From NCBI RefSeq assembly GCF_000149955.1, contig NC_030994.1:1913071-1977070 (forward strand): a stretch of 64,000 nucleotides of DNA. Reading direction: 5' to 3'. Both the position numbers and the translations under genes were made by a program. This DNA comes from Fusarium oxysporum f. sp. lycopersici 4287 (Eukaryota > Ascomycota > Sordariomycetes > Hypocreales > Nectriaceae). Below the pieces are notes generated by a model. The model saw nothing but the letters and a program-made list of their open reading frames with translations. It was not told where the DNA came from and made no database searches. How positions within the stretch are numbered: position 1 is the stretch's first letter; every line of letters starts with the position of its first letter. This document shows, piece by piece, positions 58,978 to 64,000 of this stretch.

Positions 58978-60336
58978 GATATCGGCAAAGGAAAACGGAG
59001 GCGTCAATTTGGAGCATTCGCATTGCTCGGTTATGGCACACAAACGATAGAACTCACGCAAAATGAAACGATGGAAATACATACCATGCGGCCAGCCCGA
59101 CGAGAAGATGGTGGATGTCGACAGGTCCCGTCCCGGCGTTCAACGTTTTGATGGCCCCGAGTAAAGCATGTTGCTTGGTTTCCATCCCAGGGACATGAGG
59201 TAGTAGACGGAAAAACTTCTACCTGAACTCCATACTACAAGGTCCAATATGCAGTGAATTTGTCCGTGACATGCTGTCCAGGCCCTAATCTGTTCCATGT
59301 ATCGTTAGTCGAATCGCTGACCTACCTATTCTTGTGACTCGCTAGTAGTGGTCGTGTACCCTGAATGTTGAGCTGCACCATGCCCCCTGTTTCAAATGCT
59401 TTATCGCTGAACCTGTCGTTCGATCATTGCTAGAGAGTGTTTCTATTCATGTCTCAACCTTGTGATAGATCTATAGTACCCATCTCGTACCTTCTCATTG
59501 CCTCAATTGCCCACTATGTACCAGTAATCAGTATAGGGTATACATCGTAGATAGTTCTTGCAAAAGAGGATTGGGTTCCTAAATTGAGCTATCTCCAACT
59601 TAACTAGACCTTTCTGGGAGACTCTACCTTCGTTTCGATCATGGCTACTGATAACCAAAACGTTTTGCCACTTCGAAACCCGAACAGCGCCTGAGGCAAC
59701 AATGTTTATTGGCAAGGATTAATGGCCTTTTTCTGCTACCGATAGGCCCGTGAGCCCTTGGCGGGCGGGCACGCACTCCCCGATTAGGTAAGCCCAGGGG
59801 CTGAGGTCTTCGTAGTAGGCTAGGTGCTAAGTTATCGGAACACGAAGGCATTCTCTTCTGCTTCCGGTCATCCCTCTGTCCTTGACGAGCCAACCTCTAG
59901 AGGACGCTGGTCCTTTACTTCATACGTCGGCGGGATTTAATCAGGATTTCTGTGGCCTGCCTGGAAGCAGACTTCGTCCCTTCTTTGACTACCTGTACCT
60001 ACTTAGGTGTCGTTTATACTGGTATGACGCCTCCCCTCTCTCCGCTGCTTCTGCTTTCTCCTTCTACTTCTTCCAAGACTGTCGTACCAGCTTGGAAGTC
60101 TTTTCAACAAAGGGGCTACCTACTGACATTGGTACTCGCAGCACTGTTCGTCGTTTGGCAGATAATGTTCTAAATTTCCTGCCTTGCTTCAAGTCTTAAG
60201 CTCCTTTGAGGTCAGCCGGTCACTGCAGGAGTCGAGAGACGATTCTTGTAACATCTTTGCTTGCCAACCTCACATTCTGCGCTCGTCGCTATTTACTACT
60301 ACCAATAACCCGTTCGAAACCACCGACCCTCGGATA
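58978..60336. other. Intergenic region and VTS1 leader
   Basis: 3' region of RPL29 and promoter plus presumed long leader of VTS1. The open frames around 59882-60199 have no recognisable protein. Nothing else seen. Confidence 0.5.
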
Positions 60337-62304
60337 ATGCTCAACATGTCTGGAAACCACGTCATCGGAAACAGAAACAGCACGCCCGAGGCCAACAGCA
60401 CCTCGACCTTGCGGCCACCGTCTTCTCGAGCCGTTGGTTCTGGTCATTCACTTCGCGCCTCGGCCGACATGGCGTCCCTAACTGGCCCTTCCCCCTCCAG
60501 CCGCATTCGACCTTCCTCCGATTTCTATGGGCAGGCTCAGCAGAACCTTGGCCCCAACAACGCCGAATCGGACTCTCAGGACAAGATTGCCCAGCAGTGG
60601 ATTGCCGACATTGATCAGTACGAAACGACGCTGGAAGAGATGGCTGCTGCTACTCTGGACCAGGACTTCAAGGACGAGCTCAGTGCCATCGAGCAATGGT
60701 TCCGTGTCTTGAGCGAGGCTGAACGCACCGCCGCTTTGTATGCCCTCTTGCAGCAGACAACTCAGGTTCAGATTCGCTTTTTCATCCAGGTGCTCCAGCA
60801 AATGGGAAAGAATCATCCCATGTCAGGGGTTTTGTCCCCTGCCAGCTTCGACAAAGGTATGTTCGTTGGCAATATAAGCTTTGATTCACCTCTAACGTAC
60901 CGTTTTCCCAGACCCTATGTCGAACCGTCTCAGTGATGCAATGAACAAGCTCAATGTCGACTCTGCCCGTAATTCCATGGCCCGTAACTCGGTTATCGCC
61001 CCATCCAATAAGCGACATTCAGGACTCGACCCCTCTACCATCAGCGCCATGTTCCCCGATGCTGCGGCAGCCATTGCCACAGAGAAGGCCAAGTTCACTC
61101 AGCAGACTGGAAACCCGCCCTCCTCGAATCGCAACAGTGCCGCTTTGGATCATCGTTCGTCCATGGTTGCTCCGTCTATCAGTGCGCCCCAGGATAGCCG
61201 TGATGCTGGACCTGCTAGTTCTTCGCCTTGGAATAGTGGCGGGAACGCAGACTCTGGTAAGGCACCCTCTGTTCAGGCCCCTATGGGCCAGTTTGTGCAG
61301 CCGACACCGTCTGGTGGACTTCGCTCTCCGCGTCCGCAATTGTCAAGCAACAATACGATCCAACAAACGACTCTGACTGCCCCGGATAAGAATCCTGGGG
61401 ACTTGCCTTTGCTTTCACCGTACAATGCTGGCAGCGGCAACTGGGCGTCAATGGTCAACACTCCTATGACCGGCACCTTCAACACAGCCAACACCGGAGG
61501 TAACCAGGCCGATATGGTTGCCAACGCCACTGCCATGAAACTCGCAGCTTTGTCGACAGTCAACAACCGATTCGCGTTGGACGACGTGCGCAAGTACCGC
61601 CGAACTAGGTCCAATGACGGCACGCCAGGACAGAATCCTGTCTCCGCTGGTCCACAGCCTGGAATCAACCTCCCAAACACGAATGTTGTCATGATCAATG
61701 AGCATGGTCAAGTCCTCAGTAGAGAACAGCTCATGGCTCTTCAGGCGCAGCAAAACCTTGGTTTGGGTGGCCAGCGCTCTCGTCCCAGCTCTCCTGGAAT
61801 TGCCATGCAACCTGGAGTGCCTCATATGGCACCATTCACTTCACCGCAGAACAATGGATTCCTTAGTGCGTACGATGTGTCCTCGCCATTGATTACTGGC
61901 GGTATGCAACCGGTCAACTTGGGAGGCCTTGGGATGCCTGGTCACGAGGGCTACTTATCTGATCATTCGGACATGGTTCGTGGACGATCTCCTCGTGGGA
62001 GACGAGGCAGCTCCAAGCCTCCCGAGGACCCTACCGACCCAACCCTTCTGCAGGATATCCCCAGCTGGCTCCGCAGTCTTCGCCTTCACAAGTACACCGA
62101 TAATCTCAAGGATATGAAGTGGACAGACCTTATCGAGTTGGACGACAAAGCCCTGGAAGAGCGTGGTGTCAACGCGCTCGGTGCACGCCGAAAGATGCTC
62201 AAGGTTTTTGAACAGGTTAAGGGTAAGTGCTTTCAAGCCAGAGTTGTTTGAGACTATGTACTAATGATGTTTCAGAAGCCAAGGCCGATGGAAAACTGGG
62301 CTAG
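60337..62304 (+). CDS. VTS1: SAM-domain RNA-binding protein VTS1
   Basis: Post-transcriptional regulator of the Smaug/Vts1 family that binds stem-loop (Smaug recognition) elements and promotes mRNA deadenylation. Exons are 60337-60856, 60912-62222 and 62276-62304; 619 aa. The start may be Met1 or the ATG three codons later ([15 protein letters not shown]). A conserved N-terminal helical region includes [20 protein letters not shown] and [31 protein letters not shown] long Ser/Pro/Asn/Gln-rich middle leads to a SAM domain near the C-terminus: [22 protein letters not shown], then [23 protein letters not shown], whose basic residues form the RNA-binding face. The last exon adds EAKADGKLG. Firm identification. 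Confidence 0.94.
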
Positions 62305-62895
62305 AATCACCACAACCGGGCATGCCCATATATAGACCTGCGAAAATGGACGTTAAGTGGTTCAACTTTGCACACATTATGTTGGACATGGGTTACAGCC
62401 CTGTTACAATTCTGTTACAGACTCGATTTAGTATTTTACACCAAGATGGAAGGTTGCTGAGGATCAAAATTAATAGTTCGAGTGCGCAAACTCATGAGTT
62501 TCCACGAGATCATGTTGTTGATAGTAACGTCTTGCCTTATTTTGCATATCCAAGGTTTATTCACCTCATCCTTGTCCAGATGGCTTCGTGATAATGATTT
62601 GTGCTTTCTATGACTCTTTTGGTCGGCAGCCACCTTGTATTTCTGCCATATTTTTGATCGACAGACCTTGATACATGGTCTTATTTTGCATTGATGACCC
62701 TTCCCTCATCTCGAAGTTATACGTTTCATTTGTAGGATGAGTATGCATAGAGCCTGTGGCATGTGATAATAGGAGGCTCATTCAACAAATGAGACAAAGA
62801 GTCATCATTGTATGACGGCTTCTGATAGATCACACTCAAGAGCCTCGAGGAGATCAGAGAGCTTCAGAATCAGTGGACTGGCTGCGTCGTCCTCG
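62305..62895. other. Convergent 3' region
   Basis: Spacer between VTS1 and the partial minus-strand exon. Nothing recognised. Confidence 0.5.
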
Positions 62896-63024
62896 TCAAG
62901 CTCGATCATCTAAATCCGTCTCCAAATCAGGGACCACAAAGATCTTCAAGTTGGGCCAGTCGCCCTTCACGAATTCCTTTCTGATAGATTCCATCAGACT
63001 CACCGCGCCGAAACGGTAGGGAGG
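62896..63024 (-). CDS. Partial 3' exon of an unidentified gene
   Basis: A terminal exon of 43 codons with stop at 62896-62898. Read on the minus strand from a likely acceptor CCAGTAG, it gives PPYRFGAVSLMESIRKEFVK and then GDWPNLKIFVVPDLETDLDD-RA. Composition and codon use look coding, and the frame is open only down from the acceptor. The rest of the gene lies in or beyond the gap that starts at 63037. I do not recognise the family. It could instead be a chance frame. Confidence 0.45.
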   Translation of the reverse strand, partial: PPYRFGAVSLMESIRKEFVKGDWPNLKIFVVPDLETDLDDRA

Positions 63025-63036
63025 CTACTGGATGTG

Positions 63037-64000
63037 NNNNNNNNNNNNNNNNNNNNNNNNNNNNNNNNNNNNNNNNNNNNNNNNNNNNNNNNNNNNNNNN
63101 NNNNNNNNNNNNNNNNNNNNNNNNNNNNNNNNNNNNNNNNNNNNNNNNNNNNNNNNNNNNNNNNNNNNNNNNNNNNNNNNNNNNNNNNNNNNNNNNNNNN
63201 NNNNNNNNNNNNNNNNNNNNNNNNNNNNNNNNNNNNNNNNNNNNNNNNNNNNNNNNNNNNNNNNNNNNNNNNNNNNNNNNNNNNNNNNNNNNNNNNNNNN
63301 NNNNNNNNNNNNNNNNNNNNNNNNNNNNNNNNNNNNNNNNNNNNNNNNNNNNNNNNNNNNNNNNNNNNNNNNNNNNNNNNNNNNNNNNNNNNNNNNNNNN
63401 NNNNNNNNNNNNNNNNNNNNNNNNNNNNNNNNNNNNNNNNNNNNNNNNNNNNNNNNNNNNNNNNNNNNNNNNNNNNNNNNNNNNNNNNNNNNNNNNNNNN
63501 NNNNNNNNNNNNNNNNNNNNNNNNNNNNNNNNNNNNNNNNNNNNNNNNNNNNNNNNNNNNNNNNNNNNNNNNNNNNNNNNNNNNNNNNNNNNNNNNNNNN
63601 NNNNNNNNNNNNNNNNNNNNNNNNNNNNNNNNNNNNNNNNNNNNNNNNNNNNNNNNNNNNNNNNNNNNNNNNNNNNNNNNNNNNNNNNNNNNNNNNNNNN
63701 NNNNNNNNNNNNNNNNNNNNNNNNNNNNNNNNNNNNNNNNNNNNNNNNNNNNNNNNNNNNNNNNNNNNNNNNNNNNNNNNNNNNNNNNNNNNNNNNNNNN
63801 NNNNNNNNNNNNNNNNNNNNNNNNNNNNNNNNNNNNNNNNNNNNNNNNNNNNNNNNNNNNNNNNNNNNNNNNNNNNNNNNNNNNNNNNNNNNNNNNNNNN
63901 NNNNNNNNNNNNNNNNNNNNNNNNNNNNNNNNNNNNNNNNNNNNNNNNNNNNNNNNNNNNNNNNNNNNNNNNNNNNNNNNNNNNNNNNNNNNNNNNNNNN
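63037..64000. other. Assembly gap to window end
   Basis: 964 Ns, no information. Confidence 0.99.

Noticed and set aside
59882..60199. 105-codon frame upstream of VTS1
   Set aside because: Most likely the VTS1 leader; Cys/Phe/Tyr/Leu-rich chance composition and no homology that I can recall.

Overview
This window is nuclear DNA of a filamentous ascomycete, almost certainly a Fusarium of the F. oxysporum complex or a close relative. Genes carry 1-6 short introns (about 50-70 bp) with GT-AG borders and CTAAC/CTGAC-type branch sites, and the proteins are of sordariomycete type. A 223-bp element at 1603-1825 matches the mimp (miniature impala) inverted-repeat consensus of F. oxysporum. Twenty-five protein genes are supported with fair to high confidence, plus two partial genes at the edges. 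No rRNA, tRNA or CRISPR was seen. Three runs of N (51264-51473, 56347-56561, 63037-64000) are assembly gaps.

Layout, left to right. 1-382: start of a conserved small protein gene (minus). 383-4655: long gene-poor stretch with the mimp and microsatellites, ending at a Zn2Cys6 regulator (4656-6693) that carries an apparent frameshift. 7606-15000: SGF73 (SAGA), a PMP47-like carrier, a NOSIP-type RING protein, tafazzin and the PHO85 cyclin-dependent kinase. 15937-24026: a divergent septin-like GTPase with two GC-AG introns, an AhpC/TSA-type redox protein, DML1/Misato and the poly(A) polymerase PAP1. 25690-35372: an FHA-forkhead factor, CLU1/TIF31 and a large protein of unknown function. 36969-44347: a ferric reductase, an SLC35F6-like transporter, a Yippee protein and a DUF2985-type membrane protein. 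45182-47056: SEN15 and a zinc alcohol dehydrogenase with a frameshift. 47057-50923: gene-poor. 50924-62304: a C2H2 factor interrupted by a gap, the PalB/RIM13 calpain, the peroxisomal ANT1/PMP47 carrier, ribosomal protein eL29 and the SAM-domain RNA-binding protein VTS1. The right end is a partial exon next to a gap.

This is mostly a core housekeeping region: chromatin and transcription (SGF73, forkhead, Zn2Cys6, C2H2), RNA processing and decay (PAP1, SEN15, VTS1, NOSIP), mitochondria (tafazzin, DML1, CLU1), peroxisomes (two PMP47-type carriers), nutrient and pH signalling (PHO85, PalB) and iron uptake (ferric reductase). No biosynthetic cluster or defence locus is present. The most notable signals are the intact mimp in a gene-poor region, the septin-like gene with two GC-AG introns and a degenerate G3 motif, and two single-base frame breaks at homopolymers that are either sequencing errors or true gene inactivation.
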